Under the pieces are notes generated by a model, which had not been told where the DNA came from, did no database searches, and was given only the letters and a program-made list of their open reading frames with translations. A DNA stretch of 6,799 nucleotides from Anaerolineales bacterium (lineage in GTDB: Bacteria; Chloroflexota; Anaerolineae; Anaerolineales; Villigracilaceae). The translations under genes were made by a program, and so were the position numbers. Positions 1 through 5,797 of this stretch are shown piece after piece. Numbering within the stretch: the first letter of the stretch is position 1; each line of letters opens with the position of its first letter. The stretch spans positions 1-6,799 of the forward strand of contig WGAD01000295.1 in the NCBI GenBank assembly GCA_015489255.1, given 5' to 3'.

Positions 1-47
1 ACTCTAAGGAAAACCCGAGTTGCGGATTGGCAACAGGGATCCGTTTT

Positions 48-135
48 GTCGTTGCGAGCGACCGCAAGGAGCGAAGCAATCCCCTGTATGAGGATGTGGA
101 AGATGGCTTCGGGCGCGATGCGCCCTCGCCATGAC
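48..135. repeat. Palindromic interspersed (REP/MITE-like) repeat
   Basis: This is an imperfect long inverted repeat in non-coding DNA. The outer arms are GTCGTTGCGAG (48-58) and CTCGCCATGAC (125-135), with two mismatches. The inner arms are CGAAGCAATC (72-81) and GATGGCTTCG (102-111), with one mismatch. Two smaller perfect hairpins sit within it: TTGCG/CGCAA (52-56 with 63-67) and GGGCGC-GAT-GCGCCC (111-125), so a single strand could fold in a branched shape. From general knowledge, sequences of the form 'TTGCGAGC..GCGAAGCAATC' recur as dispersed palindromes in several bacterial phyla; I recall this without a search. The rest of 1-199 shows no supported gene and no convincing promoter. Confidence 0.6.
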
Positions 136-199
136 ACCCATCCTCCTTATCCGCAATTCAGGTTAAGAGAAACCCTCCGTTGAAGAGAAGGAGCGAAAA

Positions 200-1300
200 A
201 TGAAACCGTTGCGCGCGCTGGTGCTTTCTGGGGGTGGAGGGCGAGGGGCGTTTCATGCCGGGGTGTACCAATATCTAAGCGAGCAAGGCTGGCAGCCGGA
301 TGTGGTGGTGGGCACGTCCATCGGCGCGGTCAATGGCGCGGCCATCGTTCAGGGCGTTTCGGCGCAGGCGTTGTGCGATATCTGGTTGTCTCTGGAGGAG
401 CGGGACATCCAGGGCTTGCCGCCTGGGATGCGTGGTCCAGCCCGCTGGCTGGTGCGCAAGGTCTTCAACGAGATTATGGACGCGCGCCTGCCGCAGGTTG
501 CGCCGCAAGAGTCGACTTCGCCGCAGCCTGCTCGCTTTTGGCCGCCGCTGCCGCTCTTGCCGGCGCCGTTAGCCAACGCCCTGGTGGGCAAATGGATCAA
601 TCTGCTGGATACCGGCCCGCTGAAGCAAACCTTGCAAACCCACTTCGGGTTCGATCCGCAGGCGATCGCCAGCAGTCCGCGCACGTTGTTGATTGCGGCG
701 ACCAACGTCCAGACGGGCGCCCGGCAGCTCTTCAGCAATCGGCCGATCGTCAGCCGCCACAGCGGCGCGCCGCGCGCGGATGTGGCGGTGGGCATTACGC
801 TGGAGCGCATCCTGGCGAGCTGTTCTATCCCGCTCGTCTATCCGTGGACGTATGATCCCGGGACAGATGCCTGGTATTGGGATGGCGCAGTGGTGGCCAA
901 CACACCGTTGGGCGCCGCGCTGGATGCCATGCAGGAGACGCCGCAGGAGGTGCCGGCGGAGGTCGTCGTTGTGTTGATGACTCCCTGGCGTTCCGGCGAC
1001 CAGGGGCGCGATATGCCCCGTTCGTTTGGCGAGGCCGTTTCCTGGACGTTGGACTGGGCGCTGCTGGCCTCTTTCCGCGAGCGCCTGCGGCTGATTGAGG
1101 CCTACAACCGTTTTGCCCGGCAAGAGCGCGAAAGGGGAGAACCGCCGTATCGTTACCGTGATGTGCAGGTGCGCATTGCCGCACCGGAAGATTTCTTGCC
1201 GGCGGCGCGCATTATCGATTACGATGGTGAAGTTTCGGCGCAGCTGATCCGCCAGGGGTACCAGGCGGCGCGGCGCGCTTTCGAGGAGGCGCATGGCTAA
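200..1300 (+). CDS. Patatin-like phospholipase family protein
   Basis: This is a predicted serine lipid acyl hydrolase (366 aa) of the bacterial patatin family. The glycine-rich oxyanion motif GGGGRG is at residues 11-16. The nucleophile elbow GTSIG is at 38-42, with Ser40. The catalytic Asp is in DGA at 228-230, giving the Ser-Asp dyad typical of the family. The segment ASCSIPLVYP (206-215) matches the conserved 'ASxAiP' stretch before the Asp. A Pro-rich insert (about 100-125) lies between the elbow and the rest of the domain. There is no signal peptide, so it is probably cytoplasmic or peripherally membrane-bound. The ATG at 200 is preceded by AAGGAG (188-193) at a 6-nt spacing. The gene overlaps the start of radA by 8 bp, which indicates co-transcription and probably translational coupling. 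The true substrate (phospholipid, lysophospholipid or other ester) cannot be read from the sequence. Confidence 0.9.
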   Translation: MKPLRALVLSGGGGRGAFHAGVYQYLSEQGWQPDVVVGTSIGAVNGAAIVQGVSAQALCDIWLSLEERDIQGLPPGMRGPARWLVRKVFNEIMDARLPQVAPQESTSPQPARFWPPLPLLPAPLANALVGKWINLLDTGPLKQTLQTHFGFDPQAIASSPRTLLIAATNVQTGARQLFSNRPIVSRHSGAPRADVAVGITLERILASCSIPLVYPWTYDPGTDAWYWDGAVVANTPLGAALDAMQETPQEVPAEVVVVLMTPWRSGDQGRDMPRSFGEAVSWTLDWALLASFRERLRLIEAYNRFARQERERGEPPYRYRDVQVRIAAPEDFLPAARIIDYDGEVSAQLIRQGYQAARRAFEEAHG

Positions 1301-2702
1301 GACCCGAACCCGTTACGTTTGTCAGAACTGTGGCCGCGTGGCCGCCAGTTTTCTGGGGCGCTGCCCGCAATGCGGCCAATACGATTCTTACCGCAAGGAG
1401 GTGGTGGCAGAAGAAAAGCCGGCGAAGTCGCGTTCTGCTGTGCGCGGCCTGGCGGCTTCTAACCCGCCGCAGCCGATCGGGCGCATCGATAGCGCCAGCC
1501 AGGATCGTCTGCCGTTGGCGATGGGGGAACTGGCGCGGGTGCTGGGGGGTGGCATTGTGCCCGGGTCGGTGGTGTTGATCGGTGGCGACCCGGGCATTGG
1601 CAAATCAACCCTGCTTTTGCAGGTTGCGCTGGAGGTGGCCGCGCAGCGGCGGGTGTTGTACGTCTCCGGTGAGGAGTCGGAACGGCAGATCAAAATGCGG
1701 GCGGAACGTTTGCAAGCCGATGCCCCCCTGCCAGCCGATCTCTTGTTGGCGACGGAAACCAACCTGGCGGTTATCTTCAACCATGTGCGCGAACTGGCGC
1801 CCGCTTTGTTGATTGTCGATTCTATCCAGACGGTGTATTTGCCGGAGATGGAATCTTCCGCGGGGTCCATTTCTCAGGTGCGGGAATGCGCCGCCCAGCT
1901 GCGCGAATTGGCGAAATCGCACGGTGTGCCGGTTTTCATCATCGGTCATGTGACCAAGGAAGGCAACATCGCTGGGCCGCGCGTGCTGGAGCACATTGTA
2001 GATACGGTGCTTTACCTGGAGGGCGACCGTTTTCAGTCTTACCGTTTGCTGCGTTCGGTCAAAAACCGCTTTGGCGCCACCTCGGAAGTGGGGGTTTTTG
2101 AAATGCACGAGCGCGGGCTGCGCGAGGTGAAAAATCCATCGGAGGCTTTTTTGGCCGAGCGGATGGTCAATGCGCCCGGGTCTGCTATCGCTGTGACAAT
2201 GGAGGGCACCCGTCCGCTGCTGGTGGAAGTGCAGGGTTTGACCAGTCCGGCTTCTTACGGCAACGCCCGCCGCACGCCCAACGGCGTGGATTACAACCGT
2301 TTGCTGATGATTACCGCAGTGCTCACTCGCCGGTTGTATCTGAAACTGGGTGAGCAGGATATCTTCGTCAACGTGGTGGGCGGCCTGCGGGTGGACGAAC
2401 CGGCAGCAGACCTGGCCGTGGCGGCGGCCATTGTTTCCTCGTTGCAGGACGTGCCCGTGCGCGCCGATACCGTGCTGATTGGAGAGATTGGGCTGGCTGG
2501 CGAACTGCGCCTGCCGGGGCAGATGGCAGCCCGCTTGCGCGAGGCGCAAAAACTGGGTTTCCGGACGGCTATCGTCCCCCGGCGGTTGCGCCGCGGCGAA
2601 CGTTGGCCGGCGGGCCTGGAAATTGTGGAGGCGCGTTCGCTGAAACAGGCGGTGGACGCGGCTTTGGTATCGCCTGGACGCAAGGCCAAAAAGGTGGCGT
2701 AA
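1293..2702 (+). CDS. radA: DNA repair protein RadA (Sms)
   Basis: RadA is a RecA-like ATPase that helps process recombination intermediates by branch migration and acts with RecA in the cytoplasm. At 469 aa this is the usual family length with every landmark present. The N-terminal C4 zinc finger has Cys10, Cys13, Cys24 and Cys27. The Walker A motif GDPGIGKST is at 98-106, and the Walker B-like LLIVDS at 172-177. The RadA signature KNRFG is at 257-261. The C-terminal Lon-like (S5-fold) domain spans roughly 290-460 and includes the conserved PAADLAVAAAI stretch. The start is fixed by the zinc-finger N-terminus; AGGAGG at 1284-1289 lies only 3 nt from the ATG, which is rather close and fits coupling to the upstream gene. 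The stop TAA shares its last base with the ATG of the Crp/Fnr gene. Nothing suggests loss of function. Confidence 0.97.
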   Translation: MAKTRTRYVCQNCGRVAASFLGRCPQCGQYDSYRKEVVAEEKPAKSRSAVRGLAASNPPQPIGRIDSASQDRLPLAMGELARVLGGGIVPGSVVLIGGDPGIGKSTLLLQVALEVAAQRRVLYVSGEESERQIKMRAERLQADAPLPADLLLATETNLAVIFNHVRELAPALLIVDSIQTVYLPEMESSAGSISQVRECAAQLRELAKSHGVPVFIIGHVTKEGNIAGPRVLEHIVDTVLYLEGDRFQSYRLLRSVKNRFGATSEVGVFEMHERGLREVKNPSEAFLAERMVNAPGSAIAVTMEGTRPLLVEVQGLTSPASYGNARRTPNGVDYNRLLMITAVLTRRLYLKLGEQDIFVNVVGGLRVDEPAADLAVAAAIVSSLQDVPVRADTVLIGEIGLAGELRLPGQMAARLREAQKLGFRTAIVPRRLRRGERWPAGLEIVEARSLKQAVDAALVSPGRKAKKVA

Positions 2703-3400
2703 TGGACGCTTATGATACAGAAACAGGTTTGCGCCGCTTGCTGGCCCAGGTGCCTCACTTTAGCGATTTGCCCGGTGATGTGCAAGAAGCGCTGATTCGG
2801 GCGGCACATTTGCGGCGTTTTCGGGCTGGTCAGGTGGTGTATTTGGAGGGAGAACCGGCGGAAGCGGTCTTTTTGCTGGCGCAAGGATGGGTGAAAGCCA
2901 CGCGCGTTTCTTGCCGGGGGCGGGAACAGGCGTTGCGCTTCCTTCACGCCGGCGAATTGTTCGGCGATGTGGCCGTCTTCTCCGGCGTCCCGTATCCGGC
3001 AACCGTCACCGCGCTGGAATTGGTGGCTGCCTGGGCGCTGCCGGCAGAGACGATTTTGCGCCTGTCGCAAGATTCGGCGGCGTTGACGATGGTCATCGCC
3101 CGGCATATGGCAGAGCGGGTGTTGTATTATGTGGATTTGATCGAAGACCTGAGCCTCTGCAAGGTAGAAGCCCGCGTTGCCCGCACCTTGTTGCGTTATG
3201 CCGAAGAACAGAATGGCAGATGGTTGATTCCACGGCAACCCTGGACCACCTTCGACGAGATGGCGGTGCGCCTGGGCACAGTGCGCGATGTGCTCAGCCG
3301 TGCCTTGCGCACACTGGAAAACGAAGGGCTGCTCAAAGTTGAACGGAGCGGCATCTTCATCCTGGATCGGGAGGCTTTGGCACGCAGAGGGGAAGTGTAA
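2702..3400 (+). CDS. Crp/Fnr-family transcriptional regulator
   Basis: This is a 232-aa DNA-binding regulator with an N-terminal cyclic-nucleotide-binding-type beta roll (about 15-115), a long dimerisation helix (about 120-148) and a C-terminal winged helix-turn-helix (about 150-225). The beta roll includes GELFGDVAVFSG at 84-95. The recognition helix reads GTVRDVLSRAL (192-202), with Arg195, Asp196 and Arg200 where Crp has its Arg-Glu-Arg DNA contacts. Where Crp has the Arg-Ser pair that binds the cAMP phosphate, this protein has Tyr98-Pro99, so classical cAMP binding looks unlikely. It also lacks the Fnr N-terminal cysteine cluster; the only cysteines are 71 and 153. The signal is therefore unknown. 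I chose the ATG at 2702 over an in-frame upstream start at 2603, because 2603 lies deep inside radA and AAGGTGG (2691-2697) sits just before 2702. The TAATG junction indicates coupling with radA. Crp-like sites near the next two promoters make this gene the obvious candidate regulator. Confidence 0.92.
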   Translation: MDAYDTETGLRRLLAQVPHFSDLPGDVQEALIRAAHLRRFRAGQVVYLEGEPAEAVFLLAQGWVKATRVSCRGREQALRFLHAGELFGDVAVFSGVPYPATVTALELVAAWALPAETILRLSQDSAALTMVIARHMAERVLYYVDLIEDLSLCKVEARVARTLLRYAEEQNGRWLIPRQPWTTFDEMAVRLGTVRDVLSRALRTLENEGLLKVERSGIFILDREALARRGEV

Positions 3401-3408
3401 AAAATCAC
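3395..3408. promoter_or_regulatory. Candidate Crp/Fnr-type operator at the end of the regulator gene
   Basis: The sequence GTGT-AAAAAA-TCAC, followed by A, differs by one base from the Crp-type core GTGA-N6-TCAC. It spans the stop codon of the Crp/Fnr gene. Its centre (3401.5) is about 60 bp upstream of the start point predicted for the promoter at 3427-3455, close to the classical class I activator position. The match is short and A-rich, so a chance occurrence is quite possible. Confidence 0.3.
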
Positions 3409-3426
3409 AATGTGCGACAAAAGTCG

Positions 3427-3455
3427 TGGACAAAAAGGCAGTCGGGCTGCATACT
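3427..3455 (+). promoter_or_regulatory. Candidate sigma-70-type promoter for the CopD-like gene
   Basis: The -35-like TGGACA (3427-3432, 5 of 6 to TTGACA) is separated by exactly 17 nt from the -10-like CATACT (3450-3455, 4 of 6 to TATAAT). The predicted start point, about 3461-3462, falls at the beginning of the right arm of the terminator hairpin. RNA from this promoter would therefore lack the left arm and escape that terminator. The box quality is only moderate, and a start further upstream by read-through is an alternative. Confidence 0.35.
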
Positions 3456-3477
3456 GAAGACAGCCCGGCTGCCTTTT
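3433..3477 (+). terminator. Rho-independent terminator after the Crp/Fnr gene
   Basis: A 17-bp stem is formed by 3433-3449 (AAAAGGCAGTCGGGCTG) and 3461-3477, with one G-T wobble and an 11-nt loop. The left arm starts with A's and the right arm ends in TTTT, the layout of a terminator, possibly usable in both directions. It lies 33 nt after the stop of the regulator gene. The T run is short, so termination may be partial. Confidence 0.72.
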
Positions 3478-3508
3478 GAATTACTGGATGCATCTGGAAG
3501 GAGTATCT

Positions 3509-4039
3509 ATGTCTGGACAGACTTTTGGCTTTGCTTCAATTCGTTTTTTGCACACTTTGTTTACCGCCTTGTGGATGGGCGGGATGCTTGTGGTCTGGTT
3601 CTCTTTGCGACCGGTGGCAAACGAGGTTTTGGGCCGCGGAGAAGAATTCCAGCGGCTGATGCGCGCGTTCCAACAACGACACGGCCGGATCGTTTATTAC
3701 AGCATGGCCGGTCTGGTGATTACCGGTATGTTGATGGCGCAGCGAAACCCGAATTTCGTCCGCCTGTTTTCTTTTGGCACACCTTATTCGACAGTGTTGA
3801 CGTTGAAACACCTGGTTGTGATCGTCATGATTGGGATGTCGTTGTACCGCAGCCTGGTTCTGGGCAAACCCCCGGCCGGGAAACAAGGGCCAGCGGGCGC
3901 CAACCCGCAAAAAATGGCCCAGATGCGGGCTGCCCGCCAGCGTCTGAGTGAGCGATTGTTGCAAATCAACGCCTGGTTGGTGGTGCTGGTTTTGTTTTTG
4001 AGCGGTCTGCTGACCGCTTTGGGAACGCCCGTCCCGTAA
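3509..4039 (+). CDS. Four-helix integral membrane protein, CopD-like
   Basis: This predicted inner-membrane protein (176 aa) has four hydrophobic helices at about 10-30, 62-78, 93-114 and 152-172. The first helix carries RFLHTLFTALWMGGM (12-26), which resembles the 'R..H....W.GG' opening of CopD (copper resistance D) and related families. A second intramembrane His follows Lys in helix 3 (Lys100-His101), and the last helix ends in an LSGLLTALG pattern also seen in CopD-like proteins. HemJ/UPF0093 proteins share the fold size and the His/Lys arrangement and are an alternative. A metal- or heme-binding role is inferred from these residues only. A basic, Pro/Gly-rich loop (about 118-148) separates helices 3 and 4. 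The ATG at 3509 follows AAGGAG (3498-3503) at 5 nt; the longer reading from TTG at 3476 would start inside the terminator stem and lacks such a site. The gap to the next gene is 56 bp without a terminator, so the two are probably co-transcribed. Confidence 0.82.
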   Translation: MSGQTFGFASIRFLHTLFTALWMGGMLVVWFSLRPVANEVLGRGEEFQRLMRAFQQRHGRIVYYSMAGLVITGMLMAQRNPNFVRLFSFGTPYSTVLTLKHLVVIVMIGMSLYRSLVLGKPPAGKQGPAGANPQKMAQMRAARQRLSERLLQINAWLVVLVLFLSGLLTALGTPVP

Positions 4040-4095
4040 AGGGGAGGGCAAGTTTCCGCAATATCCCTGAATCCCTTTAGTAAGGAGTGCACACC

Positions 4096-4914
4096 ATGGA
4101 TAATAAGAAGTACACGATCGGGATGTTTCTGGCCTTTGTCGGCCTGGTAGCCGGGCTGCTGACGTTCTATTTCTTGGCCGATACCTACAACACGGTCATT
4201 CACACGCACTTCAACGCGGGCGAATGGGAGGAAAGCAACACCGTCCGCCTGGTGTATGCCGTGTTGGGTTGGTTGGGCACAGCAGCGGGCGCGCTGTCGG
4301 CGGCTGTGTTTTGGGGGTTTTGGAAAAAACAAGATTGGGCCTGGTTTTGGGGGGCCGTGGCCGGGACGATTCTGCTGCTGGCTGGTTTCTTCCCTATGAT
4401 TCCGGCGGCGGATAGCGGACTGCCGACGCCGACTTTGTGGGTCTTCCTCCTGGCGGCGGTGGTCTGGTTTGGCATGTTGTGGATCGGCAACGTGGAAAAG
4501 GGCATCGTTTCGCTGACCTTTGTCGCCGGCATGGCCTATGTGCTGACCTTCATCAATGGTGTGGCGCCGATTTCCAAATTCCAGACGACCTTCCAGCGGC
4601 CGACGCAGTTCGTCGCCGGCGATCGCGCTTTTTGGAACGGGATGTACATCATCTCGCAGCAGATCAACTGGTGGGGGGCGGCGGCCTGGGCCATGTTTAT
4701 CTTTGGGGCCATCAAACGCCGTCGCTGGGCTTTGCCCGTGGGCATTTTTGCCGCGGTCATGTCGATGCTCGGCGGTTATCCGATGGGTATCCACAATGTG
4801 GCCGAGGTGCAGCGCTTCTCCATGTTCTTGCCGGCGCCTATTCTAAGCACGATTTTGCTGGTGGTGCTCTTGCTGCCCGGCGTGAACCGCATGTTGACCG
4901 CAGGAGAGGATTGA
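4096..4914 (+). CDS. Eight-helix integral membrane protein of unknown function
   Basis: I do not recognise this 272-aa protein. It has about eight hydrophobic segments (roughly 8-28, 50-75, 81-101, 111-131, 136-156, 186-206, 211-231 and 243-262). It is rich in Trp and Phe, and it has no signal-peptide cleavage site or catalytic motif. The loop after helix 1 contains His-Thr-His (36-38) followed by an acidic stretch (AGEWEES), probably on the outer face. A longer loop lies between helices 5 and 6 (about 157-185). A Lys-Arg-Arg-Arg cluster at 207-210 marks a likely cytoplasmic loop. The ATG at 4096 is preceded by TAAGGAG (4081-4087) at 8 nt; the in-frame GTG at 4087 overlaps that site and was rejected. 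It lies downstream of the CopD-like gene and is followed by a terminator, so it closes that unit. A transporter or membrane-complex subunit are both possible. Confidence 0.85.
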   Translation: MDNKKYTIGMFLAFVGLVAGLLTFYFLADTYNTVIHTHFNAGEWEESNTVRLVYAVLGWLGTAAGALSAAVFWGFWKKQDWAWFWGAVAGTILLLAGFFPMIPAADSGLPTPTLWVFLLAAVVWFGMLWIGNVEKGIVSLTFVAGMAYVLTFINGVAPISKFQTTFQRPTQFVAGDRAFWNGMYIISQQINWWGAAAWAMFIFGAIKRRRWALPVGIFAAVMSMLGGYPMGIHNVAEVQRFSMFLPAPILSTILLVVLLLPGVNRMLTAGED

Positions 4915-4923
4915 AAACGGCGC

Positions 4924-4969
4924 GGCAGCGCCTGCTACGCTCCTCAGCGGGCGTTGCCTCCCCTTTTTT
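4924..4969 (+). terminator. Rho-independent terminator after the eight-helix membrane gene
   Basis: A 12-bp stem pairs GGCAGCGCCTGC (4924-4935) with GCGGGCGTTGCC (4947-4958), with two G-T wobbles and an 11-nt loop. It is followed by CTCCC and six T's (4964-4969). It begins 9 nt after the stop codon and separates the two membrane-protein units. Confidence 0.75.
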
Positions 4970-4980
4970 GCCCGATGAAC

Positions 4981-4994
4981 GTGACAATATTCAC
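4981..4994. promoter_or_regulatory. Candidate Crp/Fnr-type operator upstream of the seven-helix gene
   Basis: GTGA-CAATAT-TCAC, followed by A, is a full match to the Crp-type core GTGA-N6-TCAC; only the outermost left T of TGTGA is missing (C instead). Its centre (4987.5) is about 64 bp before the start point predicted from the -10 box at 5040-5045, close to a class I activator position. The same DNA also partly matches the redox regulator Rex (TTGTGAA-N4-TTCACAA) and contains an overlapping ACAAT-N6-ATTGT repeat, so which protein binds is open. Confidence 0.45.
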
Positions 4995-5005
4995 ATTGTT
5001 GACCT

Positions 5006-5027
5006 TACAAAGTTTATGGACTTTGTA
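5006..5027. promoter_or_regulatory. Inverted repeat over the -35 region (candidate operator)
   Basis: TACAAAG (5006-5012) and CTTTGTA (5021-5027) form a perfect 7+7 inverted repeat with an 8-bp spacer. It covers the proposed -35 box (5017-5022). The centre-to-centre distance of 15 bp is not an exact helical turn but lies within the range of dimeric repressor sites. I do not recognise the cognate regulator. Confidence 0.4.
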
Positions 5028-5045
5028 GAAAAATAATGCTATATT
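5017..5045 (+). promoter_or_regulatory. Candidate sigma-70-type promoter of the second membrane unit
   Basis: A -35-like TGGACT (5017-5022, 4 of 6) and a -10-like TATATT (5040-5045, 5 of 6) are 17 nt apart, and a TGC just before the -10 box makes it an extended -10. The predicted start point is about 5051-5052, some 63 nt before the ATG at 5115. The region is markedly A+T-rich compared with the flanking genes and lies directly after a terminator, as expected for a promoter. Confidence 0.6.
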
Positions 5046-5054
5046 GATCCCAGG

Positions 5055-5076
5055 TATTGTGCACGAATGCACAATA
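5055..5076. promoter_or_regulatory. Perfect 9-bp stem at the predicted 5' end of the transcript
   Basis: TATTGTGCA (5055-5063) and TGCACAATA (5068-5076) are exact inverted repeats with a 4-nt CGAA centre. The repeat starts about 3-4 nt after the predicted transcription start. It could be a DNA operator for a repressor acting at the start site, or a 5'-leader stem-loop that protects the mRNA. There is no T run after it (AAGGCC follows), so it is not a terminator. Confidence 0.5.
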
Positions 5077-5114
5077 AGGCCTCTTGTGTACCCACTTTTA
5101 GTAAGGAGCGAAAA

Positions 5115-5738
5115 ATGAAACTCTTCGATCAAGTTGTCCTGTTGCTGACTGGATTGCTTGCGGCCTACCTGGCATGGCGTTTCATCGGGCGTTACCGCCG
5201 CGAACAGGGGTTGTACGATGCGTACTATGCCCTGGGTTTCGTTGTGCTGCTGGTCTCTGGCGTCCTGCTAATCTTTGGCGGCTGGGGGTTGTTGGACTCG
5301 CCGTATGTGCTCACCGTGGCAACGCTTATCCCGCTGGGCATCTCCCTGGGGCTGATGAACCAGTACCTGCGGGCCTATAAAAAGTATTACGCCTGGTTTG
5401 CGCTCTTTGGCTTGCTGGCGATCGCGGTTTCGAGCATCAACGGGCTGGCCTTCAAAAGCGTGGCCGTGCCCCTCTTCCACGGGGTGGCGGGGCTGATCAT
5501 TTTTGGCTTGCCGTTGTATCTCTGCCTGGTGAAAAAGAGCGCGCCCAAAGGCTTTGGCCTGGTGGGCGTCGGCGGCGGGCTGATTGGCATCGGCGGCATT
5601 GCCCTGGCCTTTTACAAAGCCGGCCGACCGTTGTTCGGCATTTTCACGGGCGAGTTCATTTTGATGATCCTGGCCCCCTTGCTGTTTTTGATGACGCTGG
5701 CTTTTGCTGTCGGTTTCACCCGGGAGCTGGACGCCTGA
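5115..5738 (+). CDS. Seven-helix integral membrane protein of unknown function
   Basis: This 207-aa, very hydrophobic protein has about seven helices (roughly 5-25, 35-55, 63-81, 92-112, 117-137, 147-167 and 179-201). I do not recognise the family. It has a basic loop (RRYRRE-like, about 22-30), an aromatic Tyr-rich stretch (AYKKYYAW, 87-94), one intramembrane His (His122, in FHGVAG) and a Gly-rich helix 6 (148-162). No catalytic motif is visible. The ATG at 5115 follows AAGGAG (5103-5108) at 6 nt; an in-frame ATG at 5067 lies inside the leader stem-loop and lacks a ribosome binding site, so it was rejected. The protein is the first gene of its own unit, with promoter and operators upstream, and is followed 67 bp later by another membrane protein with which it is probably co-transcribed. 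Confidence 0.85.
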   Translation: MKLFDQVVLLLTGLLAAYLAWRFIGRYRREQGLYDAYYALGFVVLLVSGVLLIFGGWGLLDSPYVLTVATLIPLGISLGLMNQYLRAYKKYYAWFALFGLLAIAVSSINGLAFKSVAVPLFHGVAGLIIFGLPLYLCLVKKSAPKGFGLVGVGGGLIGIGGIALAFYKAGRPLFGIFTGEFILMILAPLLFLMTLAFAVGFTRELDA

Positions 5739-5756
5739 CCATGTGTGTGTCCTGAC

Positions 5757-5797
5757 GGGGCGGCGCGCTGCGGCGCGCCCCCCTGTCCGGTGACAGG
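5757..5797 (+). promoter_or_regulatory. Two overlapping leader hairpins before the last gene
   Basis: GGCGCGC (5762-5768) and GCGCGCC (5773-5779) form a 7-bp stem with a TGCG loop. Across a bulged C it can extend by GGGG (5757-5760) with CCCC (5780-5783). CCTGTC (5782-5787) and GACAGG (5792-5797) form a second 6-bp stem that covers part of the AGGAG ribosome binding site (5795-5799). The two share bases 5782-5783, so the extended first stem and the full second stem exclude each other. With no T run, neither is a good terminator. Confidence 0.4.

Noticed and set aside
569..1294. Minus-strand open frame (241 codons) inside the patatin gene
   Set aside because: It is opposite a complete patatin domain and has no supporting start signal.
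1605..2549. Minus-strand open frame (314 codons) inside radA
   Set aside because: RadA is complete on the + strand, and the opposite frame shows no motif.
2603..2701. N-terminal extension of the Crp/Fnr protein
   Set aside because: The extra 33 residues overlap radA, are Gly-rich and unlike the family; the ATG at 2702 has a ribosome binding site.
2291..3493. Long minus-strand open frame (400 codons) across radA and the regulator gene
   Set aside because: It lies opposite two clear conserved genes, crosses a terminator, and its translation is low-complexity (rich in Arg, Ser, Gln, His) with no domain.
3412..3951. Open frame of 179 codons overlapping the CopD-like gene
   Set aside because: It is in another frame, crosses the terminator stem and lacks membrane or domain character, while the overlapping frame at 3509 has both helices and a strong ribosome binding site.
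4999..5004. TTGACC as the -35 box
   Set aside because: At 16-18 nt downstream there is no good -10 box; TATATT at 5040 is too far, and pairs better with TGGACT at 5017.
5055..5076. Stem-loop as a transcription terminator
   Set aside because: No T run follows the stem, and it sits between a promoter and its gene.
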